Shown one piece after another: positions 32,160 to 42,018 of a DNA stretch of 64,000 nt; positions within the stretch are counted from its first letter, which is position 1; each line of letters begins with the position of its first letter. The stretch comes from Vibrio chagasii (GTDB taxonomy: Bacteria; Pseudomonadota; Gammaproteobacteria; Enterobacterales; Vibrionaceae), in the NCBI RefSeq assembly GCF_024347355.1, contig NZ_AP025465.1, positions 1,674,001 through 1,738,000 of the forward strand, written 5' to 3'. Both the position numbers and the translations under genes were made by a program. The notes beneath the pieces are model-generated. The model made no database searches. It worked only from the letters and a program-made list of their open reading frames with translations, and had not been told where the DNA came from.

Positions 32160-33005
32160 ATGAGGCTAACCAGGTTGGCTATAGCAACACTGTGCGCGTT
32201 TTCTACGTTTCCTTCTCATGCTTCGTATCTGCCTCCAGCACAATTGGTTTTAGCAAATACTTATAAGCAAGGTATAGATGTGTCTGAATATTGGACCAGC
32301 GAAAAGCTTGATGGCATCAGGGCTTTGTGGGATGGAAAGCATCTTTATACCCGGAATGGGAATCGAATTTATGCGCCTAAGTGGTTTGTTAAAGAGTTAC
32401 CGGATGTTCACCTTGAAGGAGAACTGTGGGCCGGAAGAGACAATTTTCACTTAGTCCAAACAACAGTCTTAGACCACATTCCAAGTGATACGGCGTGGCA
32501 AGAGATCGAATTCATGCTGTTTGATATGCCAGGTGCGGCGGGCGACTATCAGAAACGTTACTACAACATCTTGCACTGGGTAAGAGTGATAAACGAACCG
32601 CACATTAGGTATGTGGAGCACACACCTATTACAAGCGAAGAGGCATTGTTTCATCAACTTGATAATGTCGATGAAATTAAAGGCGAGGGGTTGATGCTTC
32701 GTAAGATTACCAGCCGATATCAGGCGGGAAGAAGTAATGACTTGTTAAAACTAAAACGACATCACGATGCAGAAGCGACCGTTATTGGCTATAAAACAGG
32801 AACTGGTAAGTATAAGGGGATGATGGGCTCAATTTTAGTACACACAGAAGATGGTGTGGAGTTTTACATTGGAAGTGGCTTCAGCGATAAGATGCGATTG
32901 TCTCCTCCTGAAATTGGCAGTCGAATTACCTTCCGTTACAATGGCTTCACTCAAAATGGTAAGCCGAAGTTCGCAAGGTTCGTTAGAGAGAAAAGTGATT
33001 ATTAA
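32160..33005 (+). CDS. ATP-dependent DNA ligase with signal peptide (LigE-type)
   Basis: A 281-residue ligase of the short bacterial class. A signal peptide covers residues 1-21 (FPSHAS). The catalytic Lys49 is in motif I EKLDGIRALW. Other nucleotidyltransferase motifs: TRNGNRI (III-like), LEGELW (IIIa), EGLMLRK (IV) and LLKLKRHHDAEATV (V). It ends with a short OB domain (VEFYIGSGFSD...ITFRYNGF). Family members seal nicks with ATP, and the leader suggests work in the periplasm, possibly on incoming DNA. It is divergent from sypA, with 330 bp between. Confidence 0.88.
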   Translation: MRLTRLAIATLCAFSTFPSHASYLPPAQLVLANTYKQGIDVSEYWTSEKLDGIRALWDGKHLYTRNGNRIYAPKWFVKELPDVHLEGELWAGRDNFHLVQTTVLDHIPSDTAWQEIEFMLFDMPGAAGDYQKRYYNILHWVRVINEPHIRYVEHTPITSEEALFHQLDNVDEIKGEGLMLRKITSRYQAGRSNDLLKLKRHHDAEATVIGYKTGTGKYKGMMGSILVHTEDGVEFYIGSGFSDKMRLSPPEIGSRITFRYNGFTQNGKPKFARFVREKSDY

Positions 33006-33080
33006 ACACTTGTGGATAAGCATCATGAACAAGCATTGCTGATAACTATTTTGGACACGGAAAAAGTGTGTACATGGAAT

Positions 33081-33112
33081 AAAAAAGAGCTCTGATTATC
33101 AGAGCTCTTTTG
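33081..33112. terminator. Bidirectional terminator between ligase and norM
   Basis: AAAGAGCTCTGA and TCAGAGCTCTTT arms (33083-33111) with A- and T-runs on the outside. It serves the two convergent genes. Confidence 0.88.
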
Positions 33113-33139
33113 TTTAATTAACTTGTCTTTAAGAAGCGG

Positions 33140-34510
33140 TTAGCGAGAGCCGAACTCCAACTGTACTCCATCACTTTGTTTGTGCATCCAGTGCAAACGC
33201 ATACCAAGCATAATTGCTGCTGAAGACAAACCAATAATGAAGCCAATCCAGAAGCCGTGTGCGCCCATTGGTTTAACAATCCAATCCGTCATCCCTAAGA
33301 TGTAGCCAATCGGCAGACCAAGCAGCCAGTAAGCGATAAAAGTACGATTAAAGATTGAACGCATATCTTTATAACCACGAAGTGCACCCGCAGCGATGAC
33401 TTGAATTGCATCTGTACATTGGTATACCGCAGCAAAAATCAGGAGCTGCATCGCAATGGTAATTACTGCTGTGTTTTCCGTGTAAAGAAGTGACACTTGC
33501 TCTCTAAACAACACGGTGAGTGCCGCTGTGATAAATGCTGTTACCAAGCCAACAATGATACCGACGTGAGTCGCAATTTTAGCGCCTTCAGTGTTGTTCT
33601 CACCTAGCTTATGACCAACACGGATACTAACCGCAGCACCAATGCTCATCGGGATCATGAATACCAATGAAGAGAAGTTAATCGCAACTTGGTGCGCCGC
33701 TACGATCAATGAGCCGAGTGGGGCAACTAACAGCGCAACCACCGCAAACAGCGTCACCTCAAAGAAAAGTGCTGCAGCGACTGGGAAGCCGAGCTTGAAT
33801 AAACGAACTTGAGCTTTTAACTGAGGTTTATGGAATTGACCGAAAATGTTGATTTTAGCCAAACGCTTAGAAGTCAGCACATAAGTAAACAGTAAGCCAA
33901 ACATTATCCAATAAACGATAGCGGTTGCTACGCCACAACCAACACCGCCAAGGGCAGGAGCACCAAGCTTACCGTAAACAAACATCCAGTTAAGCGGAAT
34001 GTTTAATAACAGGCCAATAAAACCAATTACCATTGCAGGCTTAGTCAAAGACATACCATCAGTGAAACTTCTTAAGGTTTGGAACAACAAGAAAGCAGGC
34101 ACTGCAAACATCACCGCATTCATATAGCCGATGGTCTTTTCTGCCATTAAGGTTTCAATATCCATCAATTGCAAAATGGCTTGAGTTTGGAAGAGAACGC
34201 CAATAGTTGGAAGCGAAAGTACAAGCGCTAAGAATGCACCTTGCTGAATCTCAAAAGGAATCTTTACTTGGCGACCAGAGCCATTTAGTTGTGCGACCAC
34301 AGGCACTAACGCCATAAGTAATCCGACACCAAACAAAATTGAAGGAAGCCAAATACTTGCCGCTATTGATACCGCTGCCATATCGATAGCACTGACGCCA
34401 CCGGCCATAACGGTATCAACGAAACTCATGCCGGTTTGCGCGATAGATGCGATCAATACTGGCGTCGCAAGTTTGATTAGATTTGAGGCTTCTTCTTTGT
34501 AACGATGCAC
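33140..34510 (-). CDS. norM: NorM multidrug/Na+ antiporter (MATE family)
   Basis: A 456-residue MATE transporter with twelve helices. The start HRYKEEASNLIKLATPVLIASIAQTG and the segment VMAGGVSAIDMAAVSIAASIWLP match vibrio NorM. The GTG at 34510 is chosen because GGAG lies upstream and it aligns with NorM; the upstream extension has no ribosome-binding site and an unlikely sequence. It exports cationic drugs (fluoroquinolones, dyes) in exchange for Na+. It is divergent from ribE, an order shared with E. coli ydhE-ribC. Confidence 0.95.
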   Translation of the reverse strand: MHRYKEEASNLIKLATPVLIASIAQTGMSFVDTVMAGGVSAIDMAAVSIAASIWLPSILFGVGLLMALVPVVAQLNGSGRQVKIPFEIQQGAFLALVLSLPTIGVLFQTQAILQLMDIETLMAEKTIGYMNAVMFAVPAFLLFQTLRSFTDGMSLTKPAMVIGFIGLLLNIPLNWMFVYGKLGAPALGGVGCGVATAIVYWIMFGLLFTYVLTSKRLAKINIFGQFHKPQLKAQVRLFKLGFPVAAALFFEVTLFAVVALLVAPLGSLIVAAHQVAINFSSLVFMIPMSIGAAVSIRVGHKLGENNTEGAKIATHVGIIVGLVTAFITAALTVLFREQVSLLYTENTAVITIAMQLLIFAAVYQCTDAIQVIAAGALRGYKDMRSIFNRTFIAYWLLGLPIGYILGMTDWIVKPMGAHGFWIGFIIGLSSAAIMLGMRLHWMHKQSDGVQLEFGSR

Positions 34511-34652
34511 AAATAACTCCAGATGAGACAGAAATAAGAGACAGAATGAATATTCAGAAGGAATCAGAGACACTGATCGTTAAGCTTCCATTGGACGAAT
34601 CATAAAGAAATGTCACAATAACTGCCATAGTAAAATGCTAAATAGGAAACTT

Positions 34653-35261
34653 ATGTTTACAGGTATCGTTCAAGGCATGGCAACACTGGTTGCTATCAAT
34701 AAAAAAGAGTTGGTTCAGACTCATACCATTGAGTTGGTTGATGAAATGGTAGAGGGATTAGCGATTGGCGCTTCTGTTGCTCACAACGGTTGTTGTCTAA
34801 CTGTGACAGAAATTTCAGGCAACCAAATTTCTTTCGACCTGATACAAGCCACACTACGTTTAACGAATTTAGGTGCTCTAAATGTCGGCGATAAAGTGAA
34901 CGTCGAGCGCGCTGCGAAATTTGGAGACGAAATTGGTGGACACAGTATGTCTGGTCACATTTCGTTAATGGCTAAGTTAGTAGAAGTCATCAAAACAGAA
35001 AACAACCGTACACTTTGGTTTGAACTACCAGAATCATCAATGAAATATGTTCTAAGTAAAGGGTACATAGGTGTTGATGGTTGCTCACTAACGATTGGTG
35101 AAGTGGAAGAGAACCGTTTCTCCGTACATTTAATCCCAGAAACGCTAAATCGCACGCTATTTGGTGGCCGTGAAGTCGGTGACGAAGTAAATATCGAGTT
35201 TGATCCTCAAACTCAAGCGATTGTTGATACTGTGGAACGCGTACTAGCAAATCAGAAGTAA
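34653..35261 (+). CDS. ribE: Riboflavin synthase alpha chain
   Basis: A 202-residue enzyme with two similar lumazine-binding domains. Each begins with a MFTGIVQ- or SGHISLMAK-like strand; conserved parts are [10 protein letters not shown] (first) and [10 protein letters not shown] (second). It dismutates two 6,7-dimethyl-8-ribityllumazine molecules to riboflavin. The start MFTGIV at 34653 is the conserved N-terminus; an in-frame ATG six codons upstream is a false start. There is no FMN riboswitch in the 140 bp before it. A terminator follows at once. Confidence 0.96.
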   Translation: MFTGIVQGMATLVAINKKELVQTHTIELVDEMVEGLAIGASVAHNGCCLTVTEISGNQISFDLIQATLRLTNLGALNVGDKVNVERAAKFGDEIGGHSMSGHISLMAKLVEVIKTENNRTLWFELPESSMKYVLSKGYIGVDGCSLTIGEVEENRFSVHLIPETLNRTLFGGREVGDEVNIEFDPQTQAIVDTVERVLANQK

Positions 35262-35312
35262 CTAACAGCCCCGTTCAATTTGCGTTGTTCGATTTACGCA
35301 GATCGCTAAATT

Positions 35313-35339
35313 AAAAAGAGCACCCATGTGCTCTTTTTT
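35313..35339. terminator. Terminator after ribE
   Basis: AAAAAGAGCAC and GTGCTCTTTTTT arms make a short stable hairpin with a T-run. It can also stop transcription from the convergent minus-strand gene. Confidence 0.88.
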
Positions 35340-35361
35340 GATCTTGAGTGAAAATCTTGGA

Positions 35362-35565
35362 TTAAAACACCTGCTCATCGTCGGCATCGATCGACAGATT
35401 GATTCTGTCTCGAACTTCGTCGATTTGCATATCTAGGTGGATGGCATTGCAACACGCAGGGCAGTCATCGTAAAAGTCTTGGCTGCCATTGGAGGCATCG
35501 AGCGTTATATTAATACCGTGCCCGCAATGAGGGCAGGAGACATGTTTCTCTGTGTATTTCTGCAT
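35362..35565 (-). CDS. CPXCG-motif cysteine-rich protein
   Basis: A 67-residue protein with two Cys pairs: CPHCGHG near residue 11 and CPACC near residue 35. They form a probable zinc ribbon of the PF14255 type. The acidic C-terminus has no other motif. Such small proteins are common in marine gammaproteobacteria; the role is unknown. AGGAG precedes the ATG (GAGGAGAATTTGTC). It is 58 bp upstream of the fructosamine-kinase stop on the same strand, and could share a message. Confidence 0.85.
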   Translation of the reverse strand: MQKYTEKHVSCPHCGHGINITLDASNGSQDFYDDCPACCNAIHLDMQIDEVRDRINLSIDADDEQVF

Positions 35566-35623
35566 GACAAATTCTCCTCAAGCTAACTTATACCACCTGA
35601 ATGCTTATCTATTGTGATAAGTA

Positions 35624-36490
35624 TTACACAGCCTGAATCTTCTGAATGCACGCTTCTGTTTGTGCCAGATATTCACCGCCAAATTGATTACAGTGATTAA
35701 GAAGGTGGTACAAATTGTAAATGTCTTTTCGATCAGTATAGCCAACGTCAAGCGGCATGACGCTTTGGTATCCTTCATAAAACTCAGGTGGGAAGCCCTG
35801 AAACAATTCAGTGAGCGCTAAATCACACTCATGGTCGCCCCAATAACAAGCAGGGTCGTAGCAAATAGGACCAAATGCTGAATTAGCCACATTACCATTC
35901 CAAAGATCACCATGAAGTAATGAAGGGCGAGGGTTGTGGCCAGCAAGTCTCATGTTCACCATCCCAACAATGTCGTCAATATCCCCGAACTCGATACCTT
36001 TCTCCTTTAGCAGCTGGAGTTGGAATCCGATGCGTTGTTCTGAAAAGAAACGGCCCCATTTTTTATGCCAGGGATTTGGTTGAAGCGTGCTGCCGATGTA
36101 ATTGTCTTGGTCGCAACCAAACTCTTTTTGCTCACCCCATTGATGAAGTTTGGCAAGCTGGACACCAAAGTCATAACTGTTGTTGCCTGTCTCAAGTGGT
36201 TTGGTAGGCAGATAGTTAAGAATGATAAACGAGCACTCTTTAGTTTTACCAATCAGCACGAGCTCAGGTACGTAGACTGTTGAAGTCTCCCTTAATAAAC
36301 GTAGGTTCTCAGCTTCAATCTCAAACTTAGGTAGGAACTCTCGCAGATTCACCTTAACGAAGTAACGTTCATTACCGTCGCTGATCATATAGCAATCGTT
36401 AATGTCACCATCGGGAACCTTAACGCGCTCGGTAATCTGAAAATTGAATAAGAGTGTGTCTGAAAGCTGTTGAGAAATGGCCTGCCACAT
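35624..36490 (-). CDS. Fructosamine/ketosamine kinase family protein
   Basis: A 288-residue aminoglycoside-phosphotransferase-fold kinase, the YniA group. N-terminal ATP site: RYFVKVNLREFLPKFEIEAENL, with Lys and Glu. Brenner box: PSLLHGDLWNGNVANS with the catalytic Asp and Asn. DFG-like part: ICYDPACYWGDHECDLAL. These enzymes phosphorylate ketosamines such as fructosamines and ribulosamines so that glycated proteins fall apart. The length is normal. ATG context GGATTTCCT is modest. Confidence 0.92.
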   Translation of the reverse strand: MWQAISQQLSDTLLFNFQITERVKVPDGDINDCYMISDGNERYFVKVNLREFLPKFEIEAENLRLLRETSTVYVPELVLIGKTKECSFIILNYLPTKPLETGNNSYDFGVQLAKLHQWGEQKEFGCDQDNYIGSTLQPNPWHKKWGRFFSEQRIGFQLQLLKEKGIEFGDIDDIVGMVNMRLAGHNPRPSLLHGDLWNGNVANSAFGPICYDPACYWGDHECDLALTELFQGFPPEFYEGYQSVMPLDVGYTDRKDIYNLYHLLNHCNQFGGEYLAQTEACIQKIQAV

Positions 36491-36995
36491 AGGAAATCCT
36501 CAATGAACTGTTGGAGTGAAATACTATCGTTTGATAGCAATAGTTTAGGACAAATCTGAGTGATTTATAGACGTTCTGGTCAATGTTCTCAGCACTAGTA
36601 CAAGACAGTACAGATCAATTAACAGTTTTGTGAACTCTGACTGTGTGAATGCCTTTGATAAATCAGTAACAAGTGAATTACCAATCGCAAAATAGTTGGA
36701 ACAAATATCACGTGCGACACCAAATAACCTTACTTCCACTAGAAAATCAATAATAGCTTGGTATGGTTGACGCGCTATTGCTAAAGAGAGCTTTGAGATG
36801 TTGTGGTTTGAGCAGCACGGTAATTATTATTGAGTCAGCAGCTTCGCGTATTATTGATTCAATTTTGAACTTAAATACTAACAAAGATCATTTTAATCCT
36901 CGTTATAGCAATAAAATGATGACAAATGACTTCATATACATAGTATTAGCCTAATACGTATTAATCTGCCTTAGAGCTTAAAACGGAGATTTATT
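36491..36995. other. Gene-poor intergenic stretch
   Basis: About 505 bp with only short unsupported reading frames on both strands. It must contain divergent promoters for the fructosamine kinase and the DUF3802 gene. I see no repeat or RNA gene in it. Confidence 0.55.
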
Positions 36996-37340
36996 GTGGT
37001 TGTAGAAACCGATGGCTACCTAGCTTTAATCGAGCACTTATCATTTAACCTAGATGTATTTACTAACGGTAACGGTGATACTGGAAACGAAAGTGTCGAA
37101 GACATAGTAACTGACATGATTTCAAGCAACATTATGGCGATCTTCGAGCAAAACCCTGAGCTGCATTCAAGTGTACGTTTTCAGTTGCTTAAAGAAGCGG
37201 ATGCCGTGGTTGCTGATCTAGGGGAAGTGCTTGCAGGCGTGTGGGCTAAGAAAGCGACGAACGAACAGATTGTTTTTTTGGATGAATATATCGCATTGGT
37301 GAAGAACCTGTTTGATACTGCAGTAGCAAAATACGATTAA
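36996..37340 (+). CDS. DUF3802 family protein
   Basis: A 114-residue acidic cytosolic protein, mostly helical. The conserved parts I recognise are GYLALIEHLSFNLDVF near the N-terminus and EDIVTDMISSNIMAIFEQNP in the middle. The family is confined largely to Vibrionaceae and relatives and has no known function. The GTG start at 36996 has ACGGAG seven bases upstream. It stands alone, with its downstream neighbour convergent. Confidence 0.8.
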   Translation: MVVETDGYLALIEHLSFNLDVFTNGNGDTGNESVEDIVTDMISSNIMAIFEQNPELHSSVRFQLLKEADAVVADLGEVLAGVWAKKATNEQIVFLDEYIALVKNLFDTAVAKYD

Positions 37341-37454
37341 CCTCTATTCGTCTTTACTGACTATTTTTGTGGTTAGTACTCTTTATTGATGGGACTGAAA
37401 GCGTAGCACCTCTATGAGGTTGCCTTTAATTCGATTGGTGGCCTCGCAAATACA

Positions 37455-37940
37455 CTATATGCGCCTAAAGTGCCAAAATTTAGAAGCCCAATATGGGTTA
37501 TCTAGCCTAGATATAATCACACCTTTCGATGTAGAAGCATGTAGGAACTGGTTATTCCCCAAATATACACCTACATGCCTAACGGTGAAAGACGTCTTGA
37601 AAAACACCAAATCTCCACTCTTTGCTTGTTCATAAGCGATTTCAACGCCTTGTTTACTCAGATCTTTTGTTGTTCTTGGTAATGCTTGCTGTGTCGCATT
37701 TTGCACGGCAATTTGAACAAAAGCTGAACAATCCACGCCTCTGAATGAAGTTCCACCGAAATGATAAGGTACGCCTTTCCACTGCTTGTACACACCCATA
37801 TAAGCATTAGTAGTCAATTGTTCTGACTTTGATAGAGGTTTATTTGCAATTTGGCTGTTTTTAGAAGGGGATGGTGCTGAACTACAAGCGGTTAATGTTG
37901 CGAAAGTTATTGTAACTGCAAGCATTTTTCTGAATTTCAT
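37455..37940 (-). CDS. NlpC/P60 family lipoprotein (cell-wall endopeptidase)
   Basis: A 161-residue lipoprotein. Lipobox LTAC, Cys19. A single NlpC/P60 domain follows: catalytic Cys71 in RGVDCSAFVQ, His in VRHVGVYLG, and a third polar residue in QFLHAS. The segment WKGVPYHFGGTSFRG is the usual lead-in. It hydrolyses gamma-D-glutamyl-diaminopimelate bonds in peptidoglycan, as Spr/MepS does. Length is normal for MepS-like enzymes. It lies between two unrelated genes. Confidence 0.9.
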   Translation of the reverse strand: MKFRKMLAVTITFATLTACSSAPSPSKNSQIANKPLSKSEQLTTNAYMGVYKQWKGVPYHFGGTSFRGVDCSAFVQIAVQNATQQALPRTTKDLSKQGVEIAYEQAKSGDLVFFKTSFTVRHVGVYLGNNQFLHASTSKGVIISRLDNPYWASKFWHFRRI

Positions 37941-38044
37941 ATGTAACTCTTCTGAAAGAAAACTGAAATAAAAGCGTAATGAAGGGCTTCTAGTATACCG
38001 ACTAACTTAAGGATATCTCTTTTTGTAGTCAAACTGGATTTCGC

Positions 38045-40099
38045 ATGACTGACACCAATTTATCGGTAAAACCCTCACGTTATACATTCTCGCTCATTCA
38101 AACGGTGAGTGCCGTATTTATTTCGATCCTTCTACTTGTCAGCTTTTTATCTATGGTCAGTATTCGTGGCATAGATCGAGTAGGAGGTTACTTTGATACT
38201 CTGTCTGAACAAGCTCTGCCACTCGCTCTGCATAACGCAGAATTAACACAAAGCGTATTAGAACAAGTAAAACTACTCACTTATAGCACCCAATCGACTG
38301 ACTTAGATACACTAAACCAAACACGTAATTTGATCGATGAACTCGCTGTAGAGAGTAACAACACGCTCGAGGAACTCCTTTTTATCTCCCAATCTTTTCC
38401 TGATGCGATTTCTCTCGAACAAAAGCAAAGCCTTATCGACGATATGGCACGGCTACAACAAATGACCAACACGGTTCTTTCTGCACAAATTGAAATACAA
38501 AGTAAGCAAAATCTGATCGACAGTAAAATTGCTGAGTTTCGTTACGGCGTAGGTTCTATCGGTCCTGAAATGAATCGTATTAGCTCCTTCTTAGTGGAAG
38601 ATAATCCAGAAGCGAGTGACGCGGCCAACCGCTTTACGTCGAGTGCATCTGCGATGGCCAATACTTTCTTAATGTTGATGATGCAAAACGACCTTGAGAA
38701 AGCAGAAGATGAATATCGTCAATTGAGGAACCGAATCGCAGGTCTTAATTTGGCCTACAGTGATTTCTCTGATTGGCATCCGGACATTGCAGAGTTCGCG
38801 AGCCTAATCGCCCCTTATGAAATGGTAAAAGAAGGCTTTACAGAAGAGGGCGTCATCAAGCAAATATTGCTTAAGCTAGAGTTAGTTAAACAGCAAGAGC
38901 AAAACTTAGCGCAAGTGATTGGACTAGCGAATACGGTGATTAATACGCTCAATCAGCTATCGTCGACAGCGTCTCAATTGATCGATGAAAGTGAACTGGT
39001 CGTAAATCAAACCATGACTAACATTGACCGCGTGTTATTCATTAGTGGCTTAGTGATTGCCATGATCATTATTACATCGTGGCTAATGCTGCGTCGTTGG
39101 ATGAACAAAGGCTTAAAAAACATTACACGCCAGTTAACGTCACTTGCAGAACATGACTTTTCGAAGCAGAGCGAGTTGCTTGGCCCACTCGAACTACAAG
39201 TCATCACCTCTAAACTTAATACGGTTGTCGGTTCAACGGCCGATTCTATACGTTTAGTTACTCGAAATTGTGAAACGCTTTATCAGACCGCAGAAGTGAG
39301 TCACGACGCTGCAGAGCAAACCAACTTAAGTTTACATGAGCAGAATGAATCTCTACAGAATATGATCACCACAATCACACAACTTGAAGCGTCCATTGGC
39401 GAAATCGCTCGTATTTCAAACGCATCGAATGATGATGCTCAGGTCGCAGAAGATGAGTCGGTGAGTGGTAGCCAGGTTATTGGTTTAAACCAAGAGCGCT
39501 TACAAGCTTTAGAACATTCTTTGAATATGAACGAGCAGTCAATGGCTGATCTGGATGGACGAGTGAAGCAAATCCGTGAAATGGTCGACATGATCAGTGG
39601 TATTGCAGAAAACACCAATCTGTTGGCATTGAATGCCGCGATAGAAGCAGCGCGAGCGGGAGAACAGGGCCGTGGTTTTGCGGTAGTTGCAGATGAAGTA
39701 AGGAAATTAGCGAGTGGTACGTCCCAACAGACCACCAATATCCGCAATATGATGAATGAGCTGGTGGCGGCGGCGGATCGTTCTCGTACGTCAGTTACTG
39801 AATCACGAACTGAAATGGCGAATGCACTACAAGCGAGCTGCGATGTAAAACAAGCTTTTGAAAAGATTGAAGTTGCAGTTAACCAGATTAAAGGCCGCGT
39901 CGAGCAAATTATGGTCGCAACTGAGCAACAGGCTCGTGCAACTGTTGATGTGACACACTCAATCACGCGCGTATCCGAGCAGGGCGAAAATACTAAACTG
40001 CAACTTGAATCCATGATTGAAAGTTCTGAGCAAGTCGGTGAAATCGCAGGCCATCAACAAGCTATGCTTCATAAGTATCAATTCGACGCAGAGAAATAG
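38045..40099 (+). CDS. Methyl-accepting chemotaxis protein with helical periplasmic sensor
   Basis: A 684-residue chemoreceptor. A membrane helix at about residues 18-38, a long all-helical periplasmic domain (about 40-325), a second membrane helix (about 330-350), a HAMP-like linker, and the signalling domain with the hairpin tip [20 protein letters not shown] followed by [15 protein letters not shown]. The sensor is of the large four-helix/HBM type, not Cache. The ligand is unknown. The C-terminus lacks the CheR-binding pentapeptide. A perfect 15-bp terminator follows. Confidence 0.92.
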   Translation: MTDTNLSVKPSRYTFSLIQTVSAVFISILLLVSFLSMVSIRGIDRVGGYFDTLSEQALPLALHNAELTQSVLEQVKLLTYSTQSTDLDTLNQTRNLIDELAVESNNTLEELLFISQSFPDAISLEQKQSLIDDMARLQQMTNTVLSAQIEIQSKQNLIDSKIAEFRYGVGSIGPEMNRISSFLVEDNPEASDAANRFTSSASAMANTFLMLMMQNDLEKAEDEYRQLRNRIAGLNLAYSDFSDWHPDIAEFASLIAPYEMVKEGFTEEGVIKQILLKLELVKQQEQNLAQVIGLANTVINTLNQLSSTASQLIDESELVVNQTMTNIDRVLFISGLVIAMIIITSWLMLRRWMNKGLKNITRQLTSLAEHDFSKQSELLGPLELQVITSKLNTVVGSTADSIRLVTRNCETLYQTAEVSHDAAEQTNLSLHEQNESLQNMITTITQLEASIGEIARISNASNDDAQVAEDESVSGSQVIGLNQERLQALEHSLNMNEQSMADLDGRVKQIREMVDMISGIAENTNLLALNAAIEAARAGEQGRGFAVVADEVRKLASGTSQQTTNIRNMMNELVAAADRSRTSVTESRTEMANALQASCDVKQAFEKIEVAVNQIKGRVEQIMVATEQQARATVDVTHSITRVSEQGENTKLQLESMIESSEQVGEIAGHQQAMLHKYQFDAEK

Positions 40100-40164
40100 C
40101 CTTGCTGCTTAAAACACCTAGCGAAGTCACAAACTGCCTCGTCCGAAAACACTAAAATCCGAAA

Positions 40165-40200
40165 AGCAAAAAGGCAGAGTTCACGCTCTGCCTTTTTGCT
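40165..40200. terminator. Strong bidirectional terminator
   Basis: Perfect 15-bp arms AGCAAAAAGGCAGAG and CTCTGCCTTTTTGCT with a six-base loop. It separates the chemoreceptor gene from azlD. Confidence 0.92.
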
Positions 40201-40220
40201 TGTACCTAGTCTTCTAATTC

Positions 40221-40556
40221 TTACATGAAAAAGGTAGGCATGACGTGTTTGAAAAATATTAGCGAAGCAACGCCACTGATTACCACCCAAATCAAATCGA
40301 AGCGCAGGCTCACAAGCGTACAAACAATTGCGGCCAATACTTTTGGGTTGTGTAGATCAAATTCCATATCTGGCCCTGCACCTAATATCTCGACAGCAAT
40401 AATCGCAGGTAAAACCGTAACCGGAACAAAGCGCAGCGTCTTTTTGAATCGTTCCGACATCTCAAACTTACCAGCTAAACCAATCACTGAGAATCGAATA
40501 ACAAAGGTTGCCGCTGCCATCGCAAGAGTAATAAGAATAAAAGTCGTAGTATTCAT
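40221..40556 (-). CDS. azlD: AzlD family branched-chain amino-acid export subunit
   Basis: A 111-residue membrane protein with four helices. Conserved parts are MAAATFVIRFSVIGL, RFVPVTVLPAIIAVE with the family Pro, and the C-terminal LIWVVISGVASLIFF. AzlD is the small partner of AzlC; the pair exports branched-chain amino acids and analogues such as azaleucine. Its ATG comes two bases after the azlC stop, so the two are translationally linked. Confidence 0.9.
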   Translation of the reverse strand: MNTTTFILITLAMAAATFVIRFSVIGLAGKFEMSERFKKTLRFVPVTVLPAIIAVEILGAGPDMEFDLHNPKVLAAIVCTLVSLRFDLIWVVISGVASLIFFKHVMPTFFM

Positions 40557-40558
40557 TG

Positions 40559-41296
40559 TTATGCCACTCCACGTTCTTGAGTTAATAGGTCATTTTGGAT
40601 CGCTTCTTGTTCCGCTTGTTCAGTCGACAGGTCCATTCGGTAGCCTGCGTACACCCCAACAACGGCAGCAATTACAAGGCCAAGAGAGTAGGGAAGTTCT
40701 GCAAGAAGCACCCCAGTAAAGGTCGCGACAATGGCTGCAACAATACATTCACGGCTTTTAACTTGTGGAATCACGATAGCGATAAAGGCTGCGACCATCG
40801 CGAAATCCAATCCATAGTTAGCAATTTCAGGGAACGAAGAACCAATCAGTGCGCCAAGGAAATCTGCCACTACCCAGTTAACCCAAAAACCACCCATTGC
40901 CGCTAAATAGAACCAGTGTCGACTTTCACCTTCTTGCTTCATCTCATTGATCGTTGCTGCATAGACCTCATCGGTAAGGCCGTAGGACATCAACATACGA
41001 ACGTGAAAGGGATAGGATTTCATGTGCTCTGATATTGAAGCGCTGTATAGCATATGGCGCAGGTTTATGATGAAGGTCGTAAACATGATGACCACAATAC
41101 TTGCTGATGACTGAACTAGCCCTAACGCCACCATTTGTGATGATCCGGCAAAAACGGTGAAAGACCATAAGGTACTCTGAGTAACGCTCATCCCTGCGGT
41201 AATACTGACCGCTCCCACAATGAACGAAAATGGAAATGCACCAACGCATAAAGGGAAGATTGCTCTTAACCCTGCCTGGATTTGTTGATTATTCAT
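40559..41296 (-). CDS. azlC: AzlC family branched-chain amino-acid exporter
   Basis: A 245-residue membrane protein with about seven helices. The AzlC signature is at residues 45-80: VFAGSSQMVALGLVQSSASIV followed by NLRHMLYSASISEH. A later part, GLTDEVYAATINE, is also conserved. It acts with AzlD. The pair is divergent from ridA, a cysteine-desulfidase-like gene and a YheO-type regulator, so all may answer to the same amino-acid signal. Start is set by GGTGAGC upstream. Confidence 0.92.
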   Translation of the reverse strand: MNNQQIQAGLRAIFPLCVGAFPFSFIVGAVSITAGMSVTQSTLWSFTVFAGSSQMVALGLVQSSASIVVIMFTTFIINLRHMLYSASISEHMKSYPFHVRMLMSYGLTDEVYAATINEMKQEGESRHWFYLAAMGGFWVNWVVADFLGALIGSSFPEIANYGLDFAMVAAFIAIVIPQVKSRECIVAAIVATFTGVLLAELPYSLGLVIAAVVGVYAGYRMDLSTEQAEQEAIQNDLLTQERGVA

Positions 41297-41597
41297 GACA
41301 TGCTCACCCTAGATAAAAATTCAAATTTATTTGCAAATTATGGTGGGAATCGTATTGGCGAATGAAATTATTTTCAAATCAAGATTAAAATTTATTTGAT
41401 TTAGATCGGTATTTTGAATTCAGTAAAATAAGAGTATGGCCTTGATTTATTTATAATCAATAGCTTAAAATAGCTTTCATTTTTGAGATCTTTGATTGAA
41501 TGATTTTTCTAGTATTTTTGCAACTATTTTTGCATTTTATTGTTTTCAGTGTTTAAACTGTAGTTGAAATATTTGGCAAATCTGAATAGGAAGAATC
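41297..41597. promoter_or_regulatory. Divergent control region azlC/ridA
   Basis: A 301-bp AT-rich gap between opposite start codons, with no ORF. It must contain promoters for both operons. Inverted A/T-rich segments (AAATTTATTTG around 41310-41400) recur, but I cannot name an operator. Confidence 0.55.
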
Positions 41598-41978
41598 ATG
41601 AAAGAAATCATTACAGCAAATCAAGCGCCGGAAGCCATTGGTCCATACTCACACGGTAACGCATTCGGAAACCTTGTTTTCACATCAGGTCAATTACCTG
41701 TGTGTAAAGAGAAAGGTGGTGTTGTAGAAGGTGGCGTGAGTGAGCAATCTCGTCAGTCACTACTTAACCTCCAATATGTTTTACAGGCTGCAGGCAGCGA
41801 CCTAGACCAAGTACTAAAAACAACGTGTTACTTATCAGACATTAATGACTTTGCAGCTTTCAATGAAGTGTACAAAGAGTTCTTTGAAAAAGACTGTCCT
41901 GCACGTAGCTGTTTTGCAGTGAAGGATCTTCCTCTAGGCGTGAAAATCGAAATCGAAGCGATTGCTGGTCGTAAGTAG
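41598..41978 (+). CDS. ridA: RidA family reactive intermediate deaminase
   Basis: A 126-residue YjgF/YER057c/UK114 protein. Conserved parts: APEAIGPYSHGN at the N-terminus, VFTSGQLPV, and the C-terminal PARSCFAVKDLPLGVKIEIEAIA. The Arg of ARSCFAV is the carboxylate-binding Arg of active RidA. It hydrolyses 2-aminoacrylate and other enamines made by PLP or iron-sulfur lyases. The next gene encodes a cysteine-desulfidase-type enzyme, a source of such enamines, so the pairing makes chemical sense. AGGAAG precedes the ATG. Confidence 0.95.
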   Translation: MKEIITANQAPEAIGPYSHGNAFGNLVFTSGQLPVCKEKGGVVEGGVSEQSRQSLLNLQYVLQAAGSDLDQVLKTTCYLSDINDFAAFNEVYKEFFEKDCPARSCFAVKDLPLGVKIEIEAIAGRK

Positions 41979-42018
41979 CTGCTCGTAAATAATTGAAGAA
42001 TAGTGTGAGGTCCTTACT

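Noticed and set aside
33140-34510. MATE protein considered as the missing Wzx flippase of the syp locus
   Set aside because: It belongs to the same superfamily but aligns with NorM from end to end and has the norM-ribE neighbourhood, so it is a drug antiporter.
34511-34652. FMN riboswitch before ribE
   Set aside because: The leader is only about 140 bp and shows none of the conserved RFN-element blocks.
36545-36954. Two short reading frames on opposite strands in the gap before the DUF3802 gene
   Set aside because: Neither has a ribosome-binding site or a recognisable domain, and codon use looks random.
39439-40014. Long antisense reading frame (191 codons) in the chemoreceptor gene
   Set aside because: It is rich in Ser, Thr, Ala and Arg and is the mirror of the coiled-coil signalling domain; similar frames occur opposite the other receptor genes. 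No ribosome-binding site.
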